Below are positions 12,901 to 26,000 of a stretch of DNA of 64,000 bases, in pieces. This stretch comes from Lingula anatina (Eukaryota > Brachiopoda > Lingulata > Lingulida > Lingulidae): the NCBI RefSeq assembly GCF_001039355.2, contig NW_019776113.1, forward strand, positions 352,485 through 416,484, read 5' to 3'. The notes under the pieces are model-generated. The model saw only the letters and a program-made list of their open reading frames with translations, was not told where the DNA came from and searched no databases. Every line of letters starts with the position of its first letter. Position 1 is the first letter of the stretch. A program made the position numbers and the translations under genes.

Positions 12901-15900
12901 TGGGTTCCCCCTGTAACACCAGCTCTCATGTCTGTCAGACACAAGATGCACAGTGTGTGGGTGGAGTCTGTAAGTGTAGCAACAGCTTCATGGAACAGAA
13001 TGGAATCTGTGGTAAGCCAAAATATATGCAGGCACCTTGTAAATGTGACATGAAACTTTTTTTAAAATTTTTGCTTGAAAAAATTTTATCACCTCGTAGA
13101 AAATGTAATTGATAGTAGAAATTCATGATTTTCCATAAACTGAGTATAGTCACCCCACCCACTAATTGTCTTACCACTTTTATAATATGAATTAAAACAT
13201 ACTATATTATTAATAGTGGCTGAGCCAGAGGAGGGACAGTTGGGCCGACTTGACCACATGTGTGCCCCTGGTGGTGTTTGCTATGACCAGCATGCTGTCT
13301 GCACTAGAGGGCGCTGTGGTTGCTCTGCAGACTACTACCAGGATGGGAGGAAGTGTCGTAAGTAGAGTACATGTAACTGCACCAATTACTTTTACATGGG
13401 GGCAACTGTACATGTAACTGCACCAATTACTTTTACTGGGGGCAAGTTTTGACTTGACATTGAATTTATGTGTTTTGATGAAGATGTGCATGACATTTGC
13501 ACTGAAACGTGTTATCATTTGTTAGAAACAATAATGCTTTCTTACTGCTATTGTGAATGTTGGTAGAAGATGAGTCTTGCATGGTGGAGGTACATGTATA
13601 AGGTCCTTTAAATGAATTAGATGAACAAAATCCTAATGACTTAACAAAACAAAATCATCTTGTAATTCAATATCTGCTGATCAGTAATTTGGCAGTTGGA
13701 AAGGTATTATACAAGCAAAGAATCAACCTGTGTCATTGATATTGTTATTTCAATTAAAAACTAACATTACATAAGAATATTTTGGTACCCCGTCAGTGAG
13801 TAAGGTATCTCTAGGCAGACCATGCACCACTACTGCAGCCTGTGCCAGTGATAACACAGTGTGTACAGCAGAGGGCACCTGTCAGTGTGGACCTAGTCAC
13901 TTTGAACTGGAGGGACAGTGTGGTGAGTTGTAAACTTAATATATACTATCTATACTATGTGTATCAGTATCTGTCTTTTCTTAATTGGAGTAAAGGCCAT
14001 GTGGTAGGTAATAACATATTATTTTCTTTCTATATATTATATAAGCTATGCTTTTGATGTCACTAAACATGACAAAATATTCATTTATGTAATTTTTTGT
14101 AAGGGAAATAGACATGAAAGTATTTCACATTTAGACCGCTTAATTAGGCTCTCACTCCTAATGCTTTTGATTGAGATTTTATTTTCTTGTTCCGCATTGT
14201 TGTTACATATTATGAGAAAACCTCTATATTTCAGTTGGTCGTGGTGGCCTAGGAAACCCGTGTCTCCCTGGTAATGGATGTGTAGATAACAGGGCAGTCT
14301 GTATACAGGAATATTGTGTATGTCATCCCTCATTCTATCAAACCAGTAACACATGTGGTAGGTATATTGAATAAGGGCAGATTTTGAACTATTGTATTTG
14401 ATCTGTAAGTGTGCACAATACAAGAAAAGGAGATCTTTGTTGATGTCAGTGTCACCAGTTTTGAATTGTCAAGTTTTGAAGATGAGGTTGAATTTTTCAC
14501 CAGTTTTAGAAAATGTCAACTTTTAAGATATTTAAATGTCTTTTTTTTTCTGAATGATGTGATCTCTTATATGTGTTGTCTCATTCACCCAGAGCCAAAG
14601 AAGAGCCTGACAATTCAGTGTTCCAGACAGGAAGAGTGTCTTCACACCAACACGTTATGTCACAATAGACAATGTCTGTGTAGAGCTGGCTTTGTCTACA
14701 TAGCCATCATAGACAAGTGTAGTAAGTGTTTTAATATGATATATTGAATTCTTTTTGAATGCTTATATGTGTTTACTGTAGAAAATGCAGGAAGATTTTT
14801 GAGTTTCACTGATCTTTTAAAAAATATGAAAGGTCAGTTGTATTAATGTTATGATGGTTATCAGTGTGAATGAGTGTGGAAAGGAATACATGTGATTACA
14901 GGTAGAGAAAATCACTACATGAACATTATTATTTGTCTATTTCAGTTCCTCTGCAAAGACTTGGCTCCAGGTGCTCTACACATGCAGAGTGTGAGGCAAG
15001 AAATGCAGTGTGCGAAAACAGAACATGTGCATGCACTCAAAACCATGTGGAAGTACAAGGAGCATGTGGTACTTGTTTCTGTCCTTCTTGCTATACATAA
15101 TTAAGTACTAGTTGAATTGTACTGTTTTCTTTTAAGCACTGCATTTGTGAAAACCAAATAGAAAAATTGAAATATTTTTGAAATATCAGGATTTGTTCAG
15201 AGTAAATAGAATAAATGTGCATAGCATTAGAAATAGAGCTGCATCTGGGCAGTCTTTCTGCAATTTAATAATTTTTACAGTTTTTCCTGTTTATCCTGTT
15301 TATGCAAAATGTTCCATAATCCCAATGAATTATATTTCATTTTCCAGAGCCCTTGAAATCACTAAATGAGGAGTGTACAGTAGGTGCTCAGTGTCGGCCA
15401 GCTCACAGTGACTGTCTGGGTGGCAGGTGTGTCTGCACAGAGCGTTATGCGGATGCCTTCCTCAATGGCCAGTGTGGTAAGTGACCACTGTAAGATATTT
15501 GTTTGAAAACATGCATAAAAAACATGCATTTGTTTACTCACAGAATTAAATGAAAAACAGTTTAGTACAGCTAGATTTGAAAGATATAAGTGTAGCCAGG
15601 AAATTTTAGAAATTGCTGAAAACTTCCTAGCTATTCACTTAAGTTATGCTTCATTATTTGACACTTTGTGTGTTCATTCCAGTCCCTGTTAGTACCCTGT
15701 TTGCCAGTTGTTCTACTGATCTCCAGTGTGAGACTCCCAATGCTTTGTGTAGTAATGGGGCATGTAGCTGTAAGCAAGGGTACCTACCTGAGGGGGAGAA
15801 TTGTGGTAAGTAATTGTATAATTACAATAGGATAGAGAGATCATGTTCTTCACTTTCATGATAGCAAGTTTGAAGAATTTTTTTTTTCAAATTATCTTGT

Positions 15901-18900
15901 TTATACACTACAGCATTAAAATTTGTTAACTAAGAGACACCTTATAATCTGTACATTGGACAGCATTTCTGTCTACTTTCTCACATAAATATTGCATATC
16001 TTCTGGCCTAGCTTCTGAGGCAGGTTTTAGTGAGCCATGTGAAAGCAGCACCCAATGTCAGCACCCTCACACTCTGTGTAGGAATAACCAGTGTAGATGT
16101 AGAGATGACTATGTCTATGTAGCTGACAGGGAAGCATGTGGTAAGTACTGCAGAAATATGGTAACTGGTTTATTGAATATCCACATGCTATGTAAGAAAA
16201 ATCAGTTAAAGTGCTGACAGAGATCTCTGTTGTAGGTAGTGTAACTGTGGTAAGCTGCTGAATTATAGTGATAGCTTTTCATGGTCAGAATTTACACTAT
16301 TTTTGGTGGAGAAGAAATGTAGAATGGAGTTAAAGGGTATTTTTCTTGCCTATTTTATTCACCAACATGAGCAGTTCATTCACTATACAGTCATTGTTTA
16401 ATAGCAGATCAGCACCCCGCTCTTTGCTGACATGTCATTACTGTCCTTCTCTTTCTCTAGTACCTTTACAACCATTAGGCCATCCATGTGGAATAGACAT
16501 AGAGTGCCGTGACCCTCACTCTGTCTGTAGAACTGGTACCTGTCAGTGTCAGAAAGGATTCACTGCACTTCATGGAGTCTGTGGTTGGTGTTCAAATTTA
16601 TTGATGTATATTTGAGTGTTTTCATATTCTGTTAAAAGTAATTTGTTTTTTTTTTAATGATTCTGTTGTTCTTATAAACTGAGAATATACATGTTATGCA
16701 AAACAATTACCTACCCTTACTTTATAGAGGAATCTTTCTGATAAGACTTTTTCATTAAACAGTTATTACACATGATATTTCAGCCAGTCTCTCTGGCCTG
16801 TATGGTCAGTGTTCTAGCTCAGCCATGTGCTCTGTGCCTTTCTCAGTGTGTGATGAAGGTGGAGTTTGCAGGTGTACTCAGGGTTACTATGACAACAGTG
16901 GTGTATGTGGTAAGTCTAAGGGGTGCGTGTGCGCGCGTGTGTGTGTGTGTGTGTGTTTTAGGGGTACCATGAATGATACATTTTGTTATTTAAGTCCTAT
17001 ATTTGAGTTCATAACCCATCATGTCTACTTTACTTGTTCTTTGTTTGTTCTCATATTGTTTCTTGCTCTGTTTTGATCAGCTCAATGCACAAAAATATTA
17101 CCTATGAATATTTCAGCAGTAGGTTTAAATGTCTTACATGTACATGGACATACCTTTCTTTGCTTGTTATTATTTGTGTTAAATAATTAGTAGTCTTTAT
17201 TACAGTGATGGCTCTCTGTTACATGTGAGATTTAATGTTTATGTCTGTTTCCTTTAGCTGGGCAACAAGGTCTTAGAGGATTGTGCAGTTCAAATCAAGG
17301 CTGCAGGGTGGCTGACTCTAGGTGTAATAAACTAGGCGTCTGTCAGTGTAGAGAAGGCTATGCCGAATCTGGAGAGATTTGTGGTAAGTTACTCTGATGA
17401 AAAAGTTTTTTTAGGGTGGCATGATTTAAAAAACATCATCTTCTAATTTTTTTTGGTCTGAATATTGCACTCCCTTAGTCTGAGGTGCATCTTCAATTTT
17501 AATCCTCCTGTTTTCAAATTAGGTTTCATTCTTGACCTCTGTCTGAATTATAGCACCACACCCTGTTGTGTTTGTCTTGTAACCCTTTATATTTTATTTG
17601 TACCTCCATATAGTCCCCTTGTCTTCCCTTGGTGCTTCCTGTCAAACCAGTGCAGAGTGTTCAGAGGCTGGTGGATACTGCAGCAGTGGGACTTGTGTCT
17701 GCCTGGCAACAGACTACATCAGCAATGGACTCTGTGGTGAGGAGAAGAATCATATGTGTTAATGCTAGCTTTTGAATTTTTTGAGATCAGATATTTTCAT
17801 GCTGAGATTTTTATTGCAGTTGTGCATACTGAAATTTTTGTCTTTCCTACCTAGAACTTTATACGTGTTAACATCATACTTATATTCAGATTCTGCTTTG
17901 CACATAAATTATTTAAAAAATTTGATGAACTTTTAGTACCAAAGGCAGGGTTGGGGCAACCATGTGCTGTACCCACAGGCTGCTTGGATGCCAAGGCTGA
18001 GTGCAGGGCTGGAATATGTGTGTGTAGACAGGGATACTATGATTCTGATGGCACTCAGTGTGGTAAGTAGACACAGTTCATGTCTAGTTTGGAGTATGTG
18101 TGTGTAGGAATGGATACTATGCTGATGGCACTCAGTGTGGTAAGTACACAGTTCCTGTCTAGTTTGCAGTATGTGTGTGTAGGAATGGATACTATGCTAG
18201 ATGGCACTCAATGTGGTAAGAAGACACAGTATCCTGAGTTGTTCCAATTAAATCCAAACCTGGTAATCTAATTATGAATGAGATTACCTGTTTGGCCTGG
18301 ATTGGCCTAGTCATAAATTTTTCGTTTCTGGTGTCTGCTTTTTGCATGCATCATGATGTGTGTGGTGTGGAAGGATGGAGGAAACATAAAAAAATTGTTC
18401 TTGGTTAAAGACAGAAAGACTTTGAATGAGGATATTTTTATCATTTTTGTACTTAAATATGCATCCTCAGTTCCCAAGAAGAGTCTGGGAGATGTCTGTG
18501 CCAGGTCAGAAGAGTGTCAAGGTGACGTCATGACATGTCGCGGGTCCCAGTGTCAGTGCAGAGATGGGTTCTCTCCACAGACTGGAAGATGTGGTGAGTT
18601 AAGTCAAAACATTTCACTGGTTGATTTTGTGGTCAAACTGTTGTTTTCATTATAGCATTTAGAGTATAATTTTGTTTTTCTGATACATTGAATTATATGG
18701 TATAAATGTTTGTTGCACATTATATATAAGGATATACAATATGTATAAATTTTTTAATTAATTAAATATATGAGGATGACAATTTTAACTTTTGGATATT
18801 CAGCCAATGAACTTTTTCAAAGAGTTTCAGCCAGTTACCTGATGTTGATTTTCCAATTGATGTTACTAAGATCATATTCAAAATTTGGATATTTGTCAAG

Positions 18901-19084
18901 CGAATTTGTCTTGTAATATCAGCCATTGACCTGATGAATGTTGTTGCCATTCCAGTGCCCATAGCAGCTGTAGAGTTCCCCTGCAGTGTTGGTGCACTGT
19001 GCAGTGATGTGAACTCAGAGTGTGTGCAGGGATCTTGTGTATGTCAGGCTGCTTACCAGACAGTTGGGGATACATGTGGTGGGT

Positions 19085-19126
<42 letters not shown>

Positions 19127-19285
19127 TGTGTGTGTGTTTGTGCATGTGTGCGTGCATGTGTGTTGTGTGTGTGTGAGAGAGAGAGAGAAAGAGAGAATTC
19201 AAAGTAATTTATCATTTGCATGACTCTTAAGTTAAAGTATGCAAAGATACGTTAGTTTAAATGCATATGCTATGTGCATGCACAC

Positions 19286-19318
<33 letters not shown>

Positions 19319-19971
19319 ACCTTTACATTTTAAGAAAGAAAATGGTGACAGAAACTTGGTGGCATATCTACCATATTTCATTCCATTGTTAGTGATAATG
19401 ACCATTGTTTTATCTTCAGAGCCCCTGGGTACTCTGAACAGTGGCTGTCTGTTTGGCTGGGCTTGCAGAGACACCAATGCTGTGTGCAGGAATAGCCTCT
19501 GCCTCTGCAAAGATGGCTACTTCTCTAATAATGGCATTTGTAGTGAGTAATTTGGATTAGTCTTATATTAGTGTTTGATGGCATTTGGATATAGATGCTT
19601 TCAAATTCATTTAAAATATCAATCTGAACTTCATTATTTGCTAGCAGCCAGGACATCTGTTAGAATAAGACACAAAAATTATACAGTGAAAAATAAAAAA
19701 GGTCAAGAAATGTTTGGTATATTTTAAGAAGACTAGTGCTGAAATAACATGCTTTGTGTATCCCCCTAGGACGTCAGCCAGATGTTGGAGAGTCCTGTAG
19801 AACTGGGGACACCTGTTCTCACAGCCTGGCTGAGTGCAGGAGTGGACAATGCCAGTGTAGACAAGCTTACTTCAGTATCAACAAGAGCTGTGGTTAGTGA
19901 GCATAGCTAGCTCTCTCTTCTCTCTCTCTCATGTATACATGCCTCCACACATGCCTCCACACATGCACGTG

Positions 19972-20063
<92 letters not shown>

Positions 20064-23000
20064 AAATTTTCACTGTCATTCCAAATGAGAGTACTTAACC
20101 ATAATTCCAGGTCGCCTTGGTGTCTTGGGCTACCCCTGTGATACAAACCAGAGATGTACTACTTCAGGCTCTCAGTGTGTAGGAAACAAATGCATCTGTA
20201 AGGATGGTTACTATGAAACACAGGGGATGTGCAGTAAGTTCTCTCAGCCCAAGAGTTTTCATGTTTTGTATACATATTTTTTTCTGTTTTGGGTTTTTTT
20301 TATATCATATCAACACACACATGGCATGTCAGCTAGTGTAAATAATTGTATACTGTCATTTACTTTAAATTTTATGGTAATAAATAGTGTCAATTTCAGT
20401 TTCATATAATGAGATGTAATTGGTTATATTTTATATTTCTTTAAAAAATTTGGCATCATTTACTCTTTTTTCCAGAGCAATCTCTTCAGCTAGGTGAGGC
20501 ATGCACAGCAGACGACATTTGTGGTAATGAGTATGCAGAGTGTACACAGGGAATATGTTCTTGTACTGAGACATATTACACAGTGCAAGGAAGATGTAGT
20601 GAGTATATTTGCTGTATGCTTAATTACAGATTTTTACTTAATTATTCAAGCTGGTGATATTTTCATTAGAAGCTTTTTGAACGCAAAGCATTCTATTTTG
20701 AATTCTATCATGGTCCTGTCCAAAATGAAGGAAGGATGAAATGCCTTGTTTCTTCCAACAATTTGATATACATTAAGTATCATTATATGTATACAGCATC
20801 ATTGTATTCAGAATGCTATGTAAATGTTGACAATTGGAATATTTCAGCTCCCAGGGGTGTGCTGAATTCCCCATGTCTGCCAGATGGCGTGTGTTCTACC
20901 CCAGGTCTCCACTGTAGCTATGGTCTGTGTACATGTAGACAGGACTTCTACCCAGCAGGACAGGACTGCAGTAAGTGGGACATTTCACAGTTGTCACAGA
21001 GCACCTTTCAGCTTGAGGACATTCTTAAAAATTGCATACTGATTTAAACTTGCACCTTGAAATTTTAGGATACTTTCAAAGTTTAACTCAATTACGCCCA
21101 TAAAAAGCTGCTCCAGTTGAGTGCATTTGTTTTACAAACAAATAATCAAAAAGTTTTGAGTTTGTTTTTGTATGTCATTCAGACGCCTAATAATATGTTT
21201 ATTGGATTTGACTCCACTTAAATTCTACAATTTCAGGAGAAAAGGTCTTACTAGGCGCAGTATGTGTTGAGAGCCAGGAATGTGCTGATGCTAATGCACT
21301 GTGTATAGGAGGAGTTTGTACCTGTAAACAACCATATATACAGACCAGGCAAATCTGTGGTAAGCCTGAAATGTAGTATTTTGAAATTTCTTAATATAGA
21401 AGCCAAGGACTAATGGATGTTACACTTGTAATTGTTATTTTTTAAAAAAACTTCCAAAGAATTTTTAATTAACCTGATATCAGTAAAATTTATGTCAGTT
21501 ATATTTCTAATTACTACCAAAATGTACCTACTAGTATGTACCTGGTTTTTTCCTTGCAGCACTGCCCCGTGTGCGTAGAAGTCTGCATGCCAGTTGTGTA
21601 GATGGAGGAAGCTGTAGTGATCCAGATACAATGCACTGTGCACCCAGTGGTATATGTGAATGCAGACAGGGGTACTTTCCTATTGGGAATATATGCTGTA
21701 TGTCAAATATCATATATTAGACTGAAAGTGGATGCTCCAAGTATAGTATCTACTTTTTTATTAGAAATATATGCAGAAGTCAAGCACCATTGAAAATGGA
21801 TGCATGCATATTTTTTGTCAAAGTAATTATGAAAATAGATAAACTGTCTTTCTGGAGTAATAAAATGCAGCATGGTATTTTGATTGTATTGGATTCTAAA
21901 AACTGATGGTACTGTACATATTTATTTGCAAACACCATAGTCAGTGAAATAGTCCTTCATAATTTCAGCCTTGAAGAAGGCACTGCTGATAAAGTGTAGT
22001 CTGGATGTGGAATGTGCCACACCTAATGCCGGGTGTCATGGTGGTGTGTGCCAGTGTCATCCTCAAACTCACTTCAGTGGTGATGCCTGCAGTAAGTAAA
22101 TTGAAAAAAAGGTTTTAATTTATTTAATTATAGACATTAATGTTGTCTTCAACTCTATCACGTTTTTCATATCTTACACTATGGAAGTTTTGAGATATAT
22201 CTTTTTTTTGACAGTTGATAAAAAGCAATACTAACAGCAGTATTGGGATGAAAGTATACAAATGCCATCCTGTCTGATATTTTATTCTATCCTGTAGAAA
22301 TTAAAGGCACGCTGTCTGGCCCGTGTCTGTCAGGCTCAGGCTGTATAGACTCCAATACTGTGTGTCAGGGTGGACTGTGTCTCTGTCATCCCAGCTTTTA
22401 TGAGAACAATGGAAGATGTGGTAAGTTATGTGTATTTCTTGTTTAATGTTTTTTTTCTGTTCTACAGAAGTTCAATGAATTTGTGAAGGGGTTAGAAGCA
22501 TTGATTTACCAATGTTAATGCATTTTTTTCTTGTCGCTGTTTTTGTTCCCAGTTCCAAAGCGTCCAAATATGGCAGCCTGTGATTCTAGCACCAGTGACG
22601 TCTGCCAGGATGAGAATGCCTTCTGTAATGGAAAATGGTGCCAGTGCATTGAGGGCTTTTACTTACACAGAGGCGCATGTGGTATGTGCCTTTTCATTTT
22701 ACAATTTTTTTCCTGATTTTGGATTTTGAAGAAAAAGTAAAAATCTGAAGATAATAATTATTTCATATGATGTAATATTTCCTTTCTGAATGCCAGTCAG
22801 CCAGCTCCCCCTGGGCAGTGTGTGTGAGGAGGGAGACGTCTGCCAGGGAAGGTTCTCATCATGTCAGAGCAGAGGATGTCAGTGTGCACAGGGATTTCTA
22901 CAGTCTGGAACATCTTGTGGTAGGCAGATTTGAAGGAAACTATTTTGGCTCATCTTAACTTATTTTATAGTAATTAATGTTAGAGACTTGCATGATACAT

Positions 23001-26000
23001 GAGATGACTAAGGTAAACTAAATTTTTATTGGTTTCTAACACTCAGTTACCACATATCCACAGCATTTATGGATTCTTGTCTTAACAACATAATTTAAAA
23101 ATTATGAATGGATTAATTGACAGTGAGCAATATATGAAATGAAACTACTCTGTGATATATCATTGTAAGGAGCAAATTTTTTTCAGCCATGGTTTATGTC
23201 CTCTTAAATATGCTCTTTGTTGTAATTATGGAAGTTAAGACATTTTATGACTTGCAAAGTTTCACGTTTCAAACATAAAATTTTCTTGCCTAGGGATTTT
23301 TTATGTACATCATGCTTTAGATGTGTAGGATTTTTAATGTTTAAATTTAGATGAACATATAGCCATTAAAAATCATATAGATCATGTAACATTCTTAATA
23401 TGAAGATCATGATATGAAGATCAGATTATCATTGTTGATTTATAGTAGTGCTGCTTTCTTTTCTCCCCATTACAGCCAGATAACCATACACTAAAAGAAC
23501 AGTATAGAACACAATAATTATGATAATATTTAAATTAAAAAATTGTGTTTAAATGATCTGTTATCTTCACAGTCCCCCAAGGAGAACCAGGGAGTCTCTA
23601 TGGACCATGTTTACCTGGAAGACAGTGTAAATCAGAGCACAGCACATGTGATGGAAATGTGTGTGTTTGTGCTGAGGGTTACTTTGATTCCTCTGGAACA
23701 TGTGGTAAGTATGAAGATAACATTATGACAAAGCAAATATGAATAATCTGTGCCATTGGAACAATCGAGCAACTTGTGAAGCATAACAGTAATTGGGATT
23801 TTTTTCTAGGTAAAGAATTGAAAATGTTGCCTTAATGTACAATGTAGAGACTGGATTAGCAGTGGTGCCCATAAACAATATAAAGTGGATGAATTCAGTT
23901 ATCATGTCTTACTTGTAGTTCTCAAGTCTGCAATAGGGGGTGCCTGCAGTGGCAGCAGGGCTTGTGGAGCTTCCAACTCGGCGTGCAGGAATCAAGTGTG
24001 CGTCTGCCAATATGGCTACCAGGAGAAGGAAGGATTTTGTGGTAAATTTGCTTTCAGCATTTTATTTGTCTTTTTTTATTGACATTTTGTTTAGCAATTG
24101 TACCTCATGTCATTAGAGTTGCCAAGAGTGAGGAACTGTAGGTATTGGTCTTGATGAAAATTATAAGGGATTTTTAAATAATAGGCTATTGGGAGAATGA
24201 TGCAATTGTCATTGTTCCTTTTTATGTGAATAACTAATTGATAATTGAAAAACTTCAATTTTTGATATCTTTTATTAATCAAAAATCATGTGCCGTGCCT
24301 TATATTACTTGCACTCAAGTTTGAACTTATGAAACTCTATATTTTGATAATCTTCCTCTAGTTCCCCTAGGCAGCCTTGGAGACGTGTGTCTATTTGGTC
24401 ACCAGTGCCTGGACATCAGTGCAGTGTGCAGTAGTGGAGAGTGCACCTGTCAGGAAGGATATTACAGACAGAGGGGCCACTGTGGTCAGTAGTTATTATC
24501 TATACTGTGTGTTCTATCCTTTATTCTGAGGTGTCTTTTCCAAAAGTTGTTCTGTGTAAATTCTCCTTATTCTTTTTCTTGCAAAATTGTGAAACTGTGA
24601 ATTGGTTGCAAAATGATAAGCAAAAAGATTATATTAATTTGATGCTTATTTTTATAATGATAATGAAAAATAATAAACTTACAAGTCCATAATTTTTATG
24701 GTTTAAAACATACATGACAATACAGATGGATACAGGTAGAAACTCTGTATTATTTCAGTCCCAGTGTTACCCCTGAATGCAGAGTGTGTGTTGTCTGATA
24801 TGTGTAGAGCAGATCACGCCAGCTGTGTCTTAGGGCAGTGTCAGTGTGCTCCTCTCTACACACAAAATGGATCAGTCTGTGGTAAGGCTGCACCTTGCAC
24901 ACCTGTAGACTGCTAGCAGAAAAAGAGTTGTTTTTATAGATGTCATTTTAAAATTAGTTGGTCTTTTTAACCAATGGATTACATTATCTTGCTTTGTATA
25001 CGTTAATTGATTTTGATAACAGGTTATAGATATTTTCAGGAAATAAGTCATGATTTTTTCCCATTTGATTAGAAATTAAGTATTTTTCTTGGCAGTGTTC
25101 CAATTTAAGTAGACCCCAGACTTAGAACATAAGGCTGGACAACTGTTCAATTTTTTCTTCTCACTTTTTTCTTACAACCCAAAATATTTGAAAATGTCTG
25201 AGAATTTTTCTATTCTGTAGAATTATGTTTTGCAATTCCTTTTTTGCATGAGCTAATGTTACTATGATCTCATTCCAGCCCCCACCATCCCCCTCTCCTC
25301 TCCCTGTAAAGAAGGAGATATATGTGAGGACGAGAAAGCAATCTGTACCAGAGGTTTCTGCCATTGTCAGGCAAAGTACGCCAACGTGGGGGGAATCTGC
25401 AGTAAGTGTAACACCACAGCACTATAACTGTGTCCCGAGTGTTTGTATCCATACAATAACTTCAAAGATGGTTTTAGAGGCTACAACAGGATTTGCACTT
25501 TTGTTTTTGGACTGGTGGCTTCAGGGTATCATGAAGAGGGAGTGGTATAGAAATTGATGGATATGTCTTTTTTTGCCTTGAAACTTTATGCAAAAGCTGT
25601 GCAGTTTGGGGCATTTTGAAGTACACGTATAAACACCCTCTGTGAACCTCAGAATGTGTAGTTTCTTCCATTTAAAAAAAAAAAAAGAAAGCTAGGAAAC
25701 AAGGGAGGGGGATTTCAAATTTGTAGAACCAGGAGAGTTAACTGATTGTGAAATATTAATTTACACTGCATGCTTCCCACAGATATTACAATTTACTCAT
25801 CATGACAATTAGGGAGGTGTGTGCCTCTATGACTAGCAGGTATGTAATTAGGGTGCGTTTAAAGTGTCATAACCCTAGTTACTATGGATATAGGCCAGAA
25901 GTGATGTGGTTGGTGTAACTTGAGTTGACCAGGACAATAGTGGCAGGTTGCCAAGGATACAGTGGTCTGCCACTGTCCATGGTGATTAGAGTTGAGGACA

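Noticed and set aside
19022-20146. Open frames coding runs of CVCVCV or HTHTHT, both strands
   Set aside because: They are translations of the GT and CA microsatellites, not genes.
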